From the NCBI GenBank assembly GCA_910579425.1, contig CAJTVL010000083.1:1-16901 (forward strand): DNA of 16,901 nucleotides. The letters run 5' to 3'. A model generated the notes under the pieces. The model ran no database searches and was not told the origin of the DNA. It saw nothing but the letters and a program-made list of their open reading frames with translations. Position numbers and translations under genes: made by a program. The number at the start of each line of letters is the position of its first letter. The stretch's first letter is position 1. This DNA comes from an uncultured Lachnospiraceae bacterium. GTDB taxonomy: Bacteria > Bacillota > Clostridia > Lachnospirales > Lachnospiraceae. This document shows positions 1 through 6,232 of the stretch, piece by piece.

Positions 1-154
1 ATCATACAGGTTTGCTCCAGTTTTGTATAGGTACGGACTATCTACCGTTTACGTTCTATAATCATGACGTTATTTACTGCAACGTTATTTAGGAAATATA
101 CTAAATAAGTTTATTTGAGAATATAGGTATCAAAAAGGTATCACACCCCACATT
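1..154. other. AT-rich flank beyond guaA with short direct repeats; no gene seen
   Basis: This stretch lies downstream of the guaA terminator and holds no convincing coding region. The longest open reading is about 29 codons, in plus frame 3 and without a start. Two pairs of short direct repeats are visible: ACGTTATTTA at 67-76 and 82-91 (15-base period), and GGTATCA at 126-132 and 137-143 (11-base period, about one helical turn). It is clearly more AT-rich than the genes to its right. I infer it may be the edge of an integrated element, but no integrase is inside the window. Confidence 0.35.
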
Positions 155-193
155 AAAAGCCGGAAAGTCCGCTGTCTATGCGGCTTCCCGGCT
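155..193 (-). terminator. Intrinsic terminator of guaA
   Basis: A 14-15 bp stem pairs positions 158-172 with 180-193 around a 7-base loop, with one mismatch and one bulge. On the minus strand it is followed by a short T run (155-158). It starts 9 bases past the guaA stop codon, so it fits as the guaA transcript end. Confidence 0.8.
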
Positions 194-202
194 CTCTGTT
201 TA

Positions 203-1495
203 CTATTCAAATTCAATCGTGGCCGGCGGCTTAGGAGACATATCATAGCACACCCTGTTCACATTTTCCACCTCTGCCAGAATCCGGTCGGTAATCTTTT
301 GCAGGACCTCCCAATCCACCCGCTCGATGGAAGCGCTCATGGCGTCCACCGTATTGATGGCCCGGATAATGACCATATATTCAAAACATCTGGCGTTATT
401 CTTTACGCCCACGGATTTAAAATCCGGAACCACCGTGAAATACTGCCAGACCTTTTTGTCCAAACCGGCTCTGGCGAATTCCTCTCTGAGAATGGCATCC
501 GATTCCCGGACAGCCTCTAGTCTGTCTCTGGTGATAGCGCCAAGGCAGCGAACCCCAAGGCCCGGTCCGGGGAAAGGCTGACGGTAAACCATGGAAGCAG
601 GAAGCCCCAATTCGATACCGCAGTCGCGAACCTCGTCCTTAAATAACTGCTTTAAAGGCTCAACCAGTTCGAACTGCAGATCCTCCGGCAGCCCGCCTAC
701 ATTGTGGTGGGACTTGACCATCTTGGCGGTCTTGGTCCCACTTTCGATGATATCGGGGTAAATGGTCCCTTGACCAAGAAAGTCAATCCCTTCCAGCTTA
801 CGGGCCTCCTCCTCAAATACGCGGATGAACTCTCCGCCGATTATTTTCCGTTTCTGCTCCGGATCGGAGACTCCTGCAAGCTTACCGAGAAAGCGCTCGG
901 TGGCGTCCACATAGATGAGATTGGCATGAAGCTGGTTTTGGAAAACCTCGATCACGCTTTCCGATTCCTGTTTTCTCATAAGTCCATGGTTTACATGGAC
1001 GCAAGTGAGCTGGTTTCCGATGGCACGGATCAGCATAGCGGCAACCACGGAGGAGTCCACGCCGCCGGAGAGGGCCAGCAGAACCTTTTTGTCCCCAACC
1101 TGCCTGCGGATTTGTTCTGCCTGATCTTCAATGAAGTTCTTCATATTCCAGTTTGCCGCAGCGTTACATACGTCAAATACAAAGCCCCGCAATATCTCAT
1201 CATCCGGCATTGCAGCAAGCTTCTTTTCACATTTCGCCGTGGGATGGTCGATGGACATCATGGGATAGCCGCAGTCATACAGGGCCGGGGAAATATCCAC
1301 TGCAGAGCCGTCAACCACTCTGTTTTCGCCGCCGTTTAGGATAATTCCTTTTACATTCTCCAGCTTTTTCAGTTCATCCGGGGAAATGTCGTGGGGATGG
1401 ATTTCGCTGTACACGCCCATTTCCCGGATTTTGCGGGCAATGACGGTGTTTTCGGTGCTTCCAAGATCCAAGATGACAATCATATCCTGCTTCAT
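203..1495 (-). CDS. guaA: GMP synthase with a degenerate, shortened glutaminase domain
   Basis: The C-terminal two thirds is a canonical GMP synthase: an ATP pyrophosphatase PP-loop SGGVDSS (143-149), the IYPDIIESG segment (245-253), the RQPFPGPGLGVR block (305-316), and the C-terminal dimerisation domain ending KPPATIEFE. It would convert XMP, ATP and an ammonia donor to GMP. The protein has 430 residues against about 510-525 for the usual GuaA. The missing part is in the N-terminal class I glutamine amidotransferase domain. The start (IVILDLGSTENTVIARKIRE) is recognisable, but the nucleophile motif GxCYGMQ is replaced by SIDHPTAK (81-88) and the HxE pair is absent. The frame is intact, so this looks like a stable variant rather than a decaying gene. 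Start chosen at 1495 because AAGGAG lies 8 bases upstream. A promoter and terminator flank it as a single-gene unit. Ammonia use, or a separate glutaminase partner, is inference. Confidence 0.93.
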   Translation of the reverse strand: MKQDMIVILDLGSTENTVIARKIREMGVYSEIHPHDISPDELKKLENVKGIILNGGENRVVDGSAVDISPALYDCGYPMMSIDHPTAKCEKKLAAMPDDEILRGFVFDVCNAAANWNMKNFIEDQAEQIRRQVGDKKVLLALSGGVDSSVVAAMLIRAIGNQLTCVHVNHGLMRKQESESVIEVFQNQLHANLIYVDATERFLGKLAGVSDPEQKRKIIGGEFIRVFEEEARKLEGIDFLGQGTIYPDIIESGTKTAKMVKSHHNVGGLPEDLQFELVEPLKQLFKDEVRDCGIELGLPASMVYRQPFPGPGLGVRCLGAITRDRLEAVRESDAILREEFARAGLDKKVWQYFTVVPDFKSVGVKNNARCFEYMVIIRAINTVDAMSASIERVDWEVLQKITDRILAEVENVNRVCYDMSPKPPATIEFE

Positions 1496-1571
1496 ACCAT
1501 TTTCTCCTTCTTTTGATTACAGTGGGATGACTCGCCAAAGGGAGGCATCTGCTGCTTTTTTGTGTAGCATA

Positions 1572-1600
1572 AGTGTACTATGCTTTGGCCGGCATTGCAA
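1572..1600 (-). promoter_or_regulatory. Promoter of guaA
   Basis: Read on the minus strand: TTGCAA (1600-1595), a 17-base spacer, then TACACT (1577-1572). Transcription would start near 1565, giving a leader of about 70 bases. No riboswitch fold is evident in that leader. Confidence 0.6.
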
Positions 1601-1644
1601 GACGAACCTTTTTTGAAAATAGTTTTGAAAAAATTTTCGGAAAA

Positions 1645-1702
1645 TTAAAAAAAGAAAATCCCCGCAAAAAATGCTCCGTTTGGAGAACCCTTTCGCGGGG
1701 AT
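1645..1702 (-). terminator. Intrinsic terminator after the DUF5684-like gene
   Basis: Stem ATCCCCGC (1658-1665) pairs with GCGGGGAT (1695-1702). A small inner hairpin CTCC-GTTT-GGAG sits at 1674-1685. On the minus strand the stem is followed by a long T-rich tract (1657-1645). It lies 20 bases past the stop of the small membrane protein gene. Confidence 0.85.
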
Positions 1703-1722
1703 AGTGTACGTTACCTGGCCTG

Positions 1723-2112
1723 TTATTGAGGCCCGATGTATTGTGAGTTATCAAAACCGAGAATCAGGACAAAAATGGTATTGAGAAATACCAGCCCGAA
1801 TCCAAAGCCTGTACCTTTGCCAAAAGCCTTGGCAAGCTTGAAGTACAGCATGATCATAACCACAAAGTTGACGCAGGGCACAAAGCCCAGCAAAAACAGC
1901 CAGCCGTTGCCCCAGGCAATGTCAAACAGACAGTAGGTTGAATAGAAAGGGATCAAACTTCCCCACCCGGGCTTTCCTGCCTTGGTAAAGATTTTCCACA
2001 TTGCAATGATAGTTAAAACTGTGATTGCAATTATAATAACGAAATAAACTGTTAAAACCCCTGTACCTACCAATGTGGCCATCGCATCGTATGAATCATA
2101 ATTGGCAGCCAT
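1723..2112 (-). CDS. Small DUF5684-like membrane protein
   Basis: A 129-residue hydrophobic protein with about four membrane segments (roughly 13-37, 50-66, 70-90 and 104-120). It carries the family-like pattern MWKIFTKAGKPGWGSLIPFYSTY in short form (KAGKPGW at 44-50, IPFY at 54-57) and a lysine-rich loop FKLAKAFGKG (91-100). I match it from memory to DUF5684, a family of unknown function common in Firmicutes and sometimes placed near signal peptidase or secretion genes; that placement is not seen here. The frame is open upstream to 2148, but GGGAGG lies 9 bases before the ATG at 2112, so I use that start. It has its own promoter and terminator, so it is a monocistronic gene. No catalytic residues are recognisable. 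Confidence 0.85.
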   Translation of the reverse strand: MAANYDSYDAMATLVGTGVLTVYFVIIIAITVLTIIAMWKIFTKAGKPGWGSLIPFYSTYCLFDIAWGNGWLFLLGFVPCVNFVVMIMLYFKLAKAFGKGTGFGFGLVFLNTIFVLILGFDNSQYIGPQ

Positions 2113-2178
2113 CTCTTGCTTCCTCCCTTCATAAGTAATTCGCGTCATTATTTTTATTAATGAATCGCTTTCTTACTT

Positions 2179-2207
2179 ACTATATTAGATTAGAGATAGA
2201 ATGTCAA
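2179..2207 (-). promoter_or_regulatory. Near-consensus sigma-A promoter of the DUF5684-like gene
   Basis: On the minus strand: TTGACA (2207-2202), exactly 17 bases, then TATAGT (2184-2179). Transcription would start near 2172, about 60 bases before the gene. This is one of the strongest-looking promoters in the window for a small protein of unknown function. Confidence 0.8.
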
Positions 2208-2225
2208 TTTCAAAATGAGATCTTT

Positions 2226-3371
2226 TTATTGCAATAATTTATCGGCGAGATTCTGTAACTCAGTCATAGTTTCTTCTTTCATGCAGCCGCGGATCGTTAC
2301 AGAAGGCTCTAAAACGGTGATTTTCGGCATTTGAGAAAGAATTTCACACATGGTTTTTCCGGCCGAAGGAGCCCAGGAGCCGTTCTCAATCAGGGCCACG
2401 GTTCTGTTCTGGTAATTTTTTCCTTTCAGGTGATGAAGAAAATCCTCCATAAAGGGCATCACCCCGCCGTTGTAGGAGGAGGCGGCCAGAACCGTTTTGC
2501 TGTAACGGAATGCATTTTCCAGGGCTTCTGCCATATCCTCCCTTGCCAGATCGGCTGTTTCTACTTTGCAGCCCTTTGCCGTTAAAAATTCCGCAAGCTT
2601 TTTGGCAGCGGCGGCAGTATTGCCATGGAGGGAGGCATAGGCGATAAAGACCCCTTCATCCTCCGGCTGGTAGCTGCTCCAAATCTGATACTTTTCCAGA
2701 TAGTAGCCTAAATTTTCCTTTAAGACAGGGCCGTGCAGAGGACAGATGATCCGGATGTCAAGGGCCGCCGCCTTTTTCAGCACAGCTTGCACAGGCATGC
2801 CGAATTTGCCGACAATATTAAAGTAATATCTTCTTGCTTCGCAAAGCCAGTCCTCCTTTGCATCCAGAGCGCCAAATTTCCCGAAAGCATCCGCACTGAA
2901 AAGAACCTTGTCATAGCTGTCATAGGTAAACATCACCTCGGGCCAGTGAACCATGGGAGCCATGGTGAAGTGAAGCTGATGTCTGCCCAAGGAAAGCACG
3001 TCCCCTTCTTTGACGGTGACGGCGTTTTCAAGATTTAAATCGAAAAACTGAGAGAGCATCTGGAAGGTTTTGGCATTTCCCACAAGCTGTGCGGAAGGGT
3101 ACTTGTCCAAAAAGGCCGCAACGCTGGAAGCATGATCCGGCTCCACGTGGGAGACTACCAGATAGTCGGGGCATCTGCCCTTTAAGGCATTTTCAAGATT
3201 GGTCAGGTATTCTTCTTTTTTGCGCTGATCAACCGTATCCATGACGGCGGTTTTTTCATCCATAATCAAATAGGAATTGTAGGAAATTCCTTCAGGGACT
3301 ATATATTGCCCCTCGAAAAGGTCAATGTCCCTGTCATTTACCCCAAGGTAGAGAATATCGTTTGTTATCAT
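2226..3371 (-). CDS. fprA: Class A flavodiiron protein (FprA-type oxygen/NO reductase)
   Basis: A cytoplasmic flavoenzyme that reduces O2 to water, or NO to N2O, to protect anaerobes. Residues 1-235 form the metallo-beta-lactamase-like diiron domain. All expected ligands are visible: HVEPDH (H75, E77, D79, H80), H142 in MVHWPE, D161 in FSADAF, and H213 in CPLHGP. Residues 240-381 form the flavodoxin domain, with the FMN phosphate loop YASLHGNTA (245-253) and SSYNGG (298-303). The 381-residue length matches the simple two-domain class, so electrons must come from a separate rubredoxin or reductase not encoded here. The frame extends to 3431, but AGGAGG sits 8 bases before the ATG at 3371 and that extension would cover the promoter. 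It is divergent from the glycosidase gene. No clear terminator was found after its stop. Confidence 0.95.
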   Translation of the reverse strand: MITNDILYLGVNDRDIDLFEGQYIVPEGISYNSYLIMDEKTAVMDTVDQRKKEEYLTNLENALKGRCPDYLVVSHVEPDHASSVAAFLDKYPSAQLVGNAKTFQMLSQFFDLNLENAVTVKEGDVLSLGRHQLHFTMAPMVHWPEVMFTYDSYDKVLFSADAFGKFGALDAKEDWLCEARRYYFNIVGKFGMPVQAVLKKAAALDIRIICPLHGPVLKENLGYYLEKYQIWSSYQPEDEGVFIAYASLHGNTAAAAKKLAEFLTAKGCKVETADLAREDMAEALENAFRYSKTVLAASSYNGGVMPFMEDFLHHLKGKNYQNRTVALIENGSWAPSAGKTMCEILSQMPKITVLEPSVTIRGCMKEETMTELQNLADKLLQ

Positions 3372-3419
3372 ATGAGTACCTCCTAGTTCTATATAAAGAG
3401 AATGCGAAAGACAGAGATA

Positions 3420-3448
3420 ATTATACCTCATCTTTTTCCTTTTTACAC
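3420..3448 (-). promoter_or_regulatory. Probable promoter of the flavodiiron gene
   Basis: A perfect TATAAT reads on the minus strand at 3425-3420. The hexamer 17 bases upstream (GTGTAA, 3448-3443) is a poor -35, so either the promoter is activated or the -35 is weak. It overlaps the -35 of the divergent glycosidase promoter. Confidence 0.5.
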
Positions 3449-3470
3449 CAAAAAGTTTTTGTGGTATATT
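3442..3470 (+). promoter_or_regulatory. Promoter of the GH-D glycosidase gene
   Basis: TTTACA (3442-3447), 17 bases, TATATT (3465-3470). Transcription would begin near 3477, giving a leader of about 110 bases before the ATG at 3586. The -35 element is shared with the -35 region of the divergent flavodiiron promoter. Confidence 0.6.
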
Positions 3471-3585
3471 AATAAAATCTATGATGCTTTCCGGAAGGCT
3501 ATCATTTTCTGTCAGCGGATTCTATCGAAGAGTTCATAGATTTCGCTGTGAAGAATATAAAAGAGACCATATGGGAGGAGATAAA

Positions 3586-5556
3586 ATGGCAGCAGAATGG
3601 CGGTATACAAAAGAGGGACTATTTGAACTGATCTGGGAAGGAATCTGTGTGATGCGGGCCCACGGGGAGGGAAGGCACAGGGATGGCAGGAAGATCGATA
3701 CCAGGACGGCAAGGCTGGTGGAGCAGAAGAAGGCGGAGCGGGGGCAGGCCGGGCAGGATAGGGCAGGGCAGAAGGCAAAGGCCCCGGGCGGTCTTTGGCT
3801 GAAATTCTGTGACGCAAACGGCCTGTGCCTGGAAGAGAGGCTGGAGATTTCCCCGGAGGGGGCGCCTGTGGCCTCCTGTATTTTGTCGGATGCGGAGGGA
3901 AGGGACGTGGAGACCAATCTGCTGACGCCGATGGTAGTGCAGGCGCCGGAAAAGGAGCAGCAGGCGGTATGGAAAAGCATCTGGTCAAAAATGCTTTTGG
4001 TTCCCTATGACAATACTATGTGGCTTCGCTATGAGGCGGCTTCCCTGCGGGCAGGAAGAAAGAGCTATGATATGACGGTAATGTTTCAGGAGGATACCAG
4101 AGAGGGGCTTTTGATCGGCGCAATGGACTTTGATAAATGGAAGAATGCCGTGATCTGTTCCGCCACGGACGCTAAAACCCTCAATGTGTGCAGCGGCGTG
4201 GCAGATTGGGGAACCCATGACAGCCAGCCTCATGGAAGCCTTTTGGGGAAAGAGGTAAGCTCTGCCCGGTTCTGTATTTTATATGGGACGGATTACCGGG
4301 AACTTTTGGAGGCTTACGGGGATCTGATCAGAAAAGAACGTCCGATCCTTACCTGGGAGGAAGGGGTTCCCTTTGGCTTTAACAGCTGGGCAGGCCTTGC
4401 CTTCCGCTTAAATCCTGACAATTACCAAAAAACAGGAGCGTTTTTGCGGGAGGAATTAAGGCCCATAGGCTATGAAAACAAGGGCGTCAACTACTGCAAC
4501 CTGGATGCAGGCTGGAGCGCGTTTCCTGAAGAAAAGCTGATCAAGCTGACAGCGCAGCTCCATGAAAACGGCCAGAAGGCAGGAATCTATGATGCCCCCT
4601 TTGCCTTTTTCGGAAAGGATGTGCAGGAGGAGATCAAGGGTGTGCCGGGACATACCTTTGAGGAAATTCTGCTGCGGGACGAAAAGGGGGATCCCCTTCC
4701 CAGGGTAGACGGAGCTATTCCCTATGATGTGACCCATCCGCTCTGGAAGGAGTATACGGAGTATAAGCTGGGCAGGTTCCTGGAATGGGGATATGATTAT
4801 GTGAAGCTGGATTTCATGACCCATGGCGGTATGGAGGGATGCCATTATGATAAGTCCGTACGCACGGGAAGAGAGGCCATTGCCATAGGGTATGGGCTGA
4901 TCGACGATATTCTTGTGAAAGGAAAGGGGGAAAAGCCGTTTTTCATCAGCCTTTCGATTGCCCCTCTGTTTCCCTGCGGTTATGGCCATGCACGGAGATT
5001 TTCCTGCGATGCTTTCGGCACCATGGAGGATGTGGAATATGTACTCAATGCCCAAACTTATGCCTGGTGGCAGAGCGGAAGGCTGTACCAGTACAATGAC
5101 CCGGATCACATCTGCCTGCTGCGGAGCTTTGGGATGGAGCGGGACAGTACCCAAGGAGAGGCAAGGGCACGTTACACGGCCTCTGCCATTGCGGGTACGG
5201 TTATGATGCTCAGCGATGACTATGAAAGGGAGGAAGCAAGAAAGAGGACGCTGCAGTTGGCAGGAAACCGGGAGATCAACCGAATGGCCGCTGCCGGGGT
5301 TTCCTTTCTTCCGGTGGAGTCAAACCATGGTTCGGCATCGTCTGCGTATACGGCAGTGATTGGCCAAAAGCAGTACCTTGCATTGTTTCACTGGCAGGAA
5401 AAGGAAGAAGTGGTTCGTGTGGACTGTGAGAGGGCGGGGCTTTGCCAGGGGACAGAGTACACAGAGCTTTGGAGCGGGGAAACCATGCAGGATGAAGACG
5501 GCTTCATCACCTGGAAAGCACAGGGGTGCGATGCCGTGGTGCTGAAAGAGAAGTAG
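3586..5556 (+). CDS. Alpha-galactosidase-like glycoside hydrolase (clan GH-D)
   Basis: A 656-residue protein without a signal peptide, so a cytoplasmic glycosidase acting on imported sugars. Order: N-terminal beta-rich domain (about 1-250), a TIM-barrel catalytic domain (about 255-555) opening with FGFNSWAG (263-270) and NLDAGW (305-310), then a short C-terminal beta domain. The GH27/GH36-type nucleophile motif appears as YVKLDFM, with D409 as candidate nucleophile. D475 in RFSCDAFG is a candidate acid/base, and YNDPDH (503-508) resembles the conserved barrel end. Substrate is not certain: alpha-galactoside is the best guess, alpha-N-acetylgalactosaminide possible. The frame is open upstream to 3481, but GGGAGGAG lies just before the ATG at 3586, which is the better start. 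Residues 43-69 are a charged, low-complexity insertion encoded by GGGCAG-like repeats. It stands alone, with no transporter beside it. Confidence 0.8.
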   Translation: MAAEWRYTKEGLFELIWEGICVMRAHGEGRHRDGRKIDTRTARLVEQKKAERGQAGQDRAGQKAKAPGGLWLKFCDANGLCLEERLEISPEGAPVASCILSDAEGRDVETNLLTPMVVQAPEKEQQAVWKSIWSKMLLVPYDNTMWLRYEAASLRAGRKSYDMTVMFQEDTREGLLIGAMDFDKWKNAVICSATDAKTLNVCSGVADWGTHDSQPHGSLLGKEVSSARFCILYGTDYRELLEAYGDLIRKERPILTWEEGVPFGFNSWAGLAFRLNPDNYQKTGAFLREELRPIGYENKGVNYCNLDAGWSAFPEEKLIKLTAQLHENGQKAGIYDAPFAFFGKDVQEEIKGVPGHTFEEILLRDEKGDPLPRVDGAIPYDVTHPLWKEYTEYKLGRFLEWGYDYVKLDFMTHGGMEGCHYDKSVRTGREAIAIGYGLIDDILVKGKGEKPFFISLSIAPLFPCGYGHARRFSCDAFGTMEDVEYVLNAQTYAWWQSGRLYQYNDPDHICLLRSFGMERDSTQGEARARYTASAIAGTVMMLSDDYEREEARKRTLQLAGNREINRMAAAGVSFLPVESNHGSASSAYTAVIGQKQYLALFHWQEKEEVVRVDCERAGLCQGTEYTELWSGETMQDEDGFITWKAQGCDAVVLKEK

Positions 5557-5748
5557 AAGAGAAGCTGGCTCAGAAAGAGGTGGTTTCTTAAGGAAAGGGG
5601 AAGCGGACGACGGAGTACGCCGTCTTTGCCCGCTCGACGCCTGCTTTCGCTTTTTACACCCACGCCGGACTTTGCACCTGTCCGGGCGTTCTCTGGCATG
5701 AAAAGTAACGTCAGGAAAATTTTTGGACGTAAATTTTAGAATCCTATC
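5557..5748. other. Intergenic region with GC-rich inverted repeats; possible dispersed repeat
   Basis: No gene is supported here. Two hairpins are visible. GACGG at 5609-5613 pairs with CCGTC at 5620-5624 and is followed by only three T, so it could be a weak terminator for the glycosidase gene. CGCCGGAC at 5663-5670 pairs with GTCCGGGCG at 5680-5688 with one bulge, but has no T tract on either side. The GC-rich block 5600-5700 is abruptly followed by AT-rich sequence. I suspect a repeat that may occur elsewhere in the genome, but cannot test this. Confidence 0.35.
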
Positions 5749-5777
5749 TTGAAACCCGGCAGATTTTATGCTATCAT
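5749..5777 (+). promoter_or_regulatory. Promoter of the T-box/leuA transcript
   Basis: TTGAAA (5749-5754), exactly 17 bases, TATCAT (5772-5777). Transcription would start near 5784, just before the first T-box helix, which fits the usual layout of T-box leaders. Confidence 0.8.
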
Positions 5778-5783
5778 AGACCA

Positions 5784-6150
5784 AATTGAATAAAGAAACC
5801 AAACGCTATGAGAAGGAATAGTAGCTGGAAAGCAGAAATCAGAGAGCTGCCGGAGGGTGCGAGGCAGTCAGAGACAGACAGTGAACTGGCCTTTGAGCGG
5901 CTGACCGAAGATGAGTGCATGATGCCCGGAGAAATCCCAAGGGAAGGAAGACTTATTGTGTAGGCTCAGACGGAGATTTCCCGCCGTAGAAGGGGAAAAG
6001 GCATGATAGTGCCGTTGAGTGCATGACAGGATGTGGGACGAAGAAGGCAGTCCCGGCAGACAAGATCATGAAGTAGGGTGGTACCGCGTAAAGAAATTAC
6101 GTCCCTATGAAATGTCCTTATGGGTGTTTCATAGGGACTTCGTAGTTTTG
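5784..6150 (+). promoter_or_regulatory. Leucine T-box riboswitch with terminator/antiterminator
   Basis: The conserved T-box sequence AGGGTGGTACCGCG is at 6075-6088; its TGGT can pair with an uncharged tRNA ACCA end. Upstream, stem I shows the K-turn-like GAATAGTAG (5817-5825) and the distal loop segment AGAGAG...GGGTGCGAGG (about 5840-5863). Near its 3' side GTGAA precedes CTG at 5886-5888, which I read as the specifier codon, a leucine codon. CCCT at 6103-6106 can pair with AGGG at 6075-6078 (antiterminator) or join the terminator stem 6098-6112 / 6127-6144, which ends in TTTT (6146-6149). Low charged tRNA-Leu would therefore favour transcription of leuA. The position of the T-box is certain; the exact stem I pairing and specifier were read by eye. 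Confidence 0.92.
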
Positions 6151-6232
6151 GGATGCCGCAGATGTATTAAGTTATTCCCAAAAGGAACAGGATATCTGCA
6201 GAGCCCGGTAATTTGAAAATAGGAGGAAAATT

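Noticed and set aside
1..70. Possible purine riboswitch near guaA, suggested by TCTACC and TATAATC
   Set aside because: The conserved core elements are not in the right order, the site lies downstream of guaA on the wrong side, and no terminator partner is present.
704..1339. A 211-codon plus-strand open frame opposite guaA
   Set aside because: It is antisense to a clearly recognisable GMP synthase, lacks a ribosome site and has no protein-like family pattern.
4456..5154. A 232-codon minus-strand open frame opposite the glycosidase
   Set aside because: It is a shadow of the glycosidase barrel, with no ribosome site and no recognisable motif.
5663..5688. Hairpin considered as a terminator of the glycosidase gene
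   Set aside because: No T tract follows on either strand; kept only as an inverted repeat.
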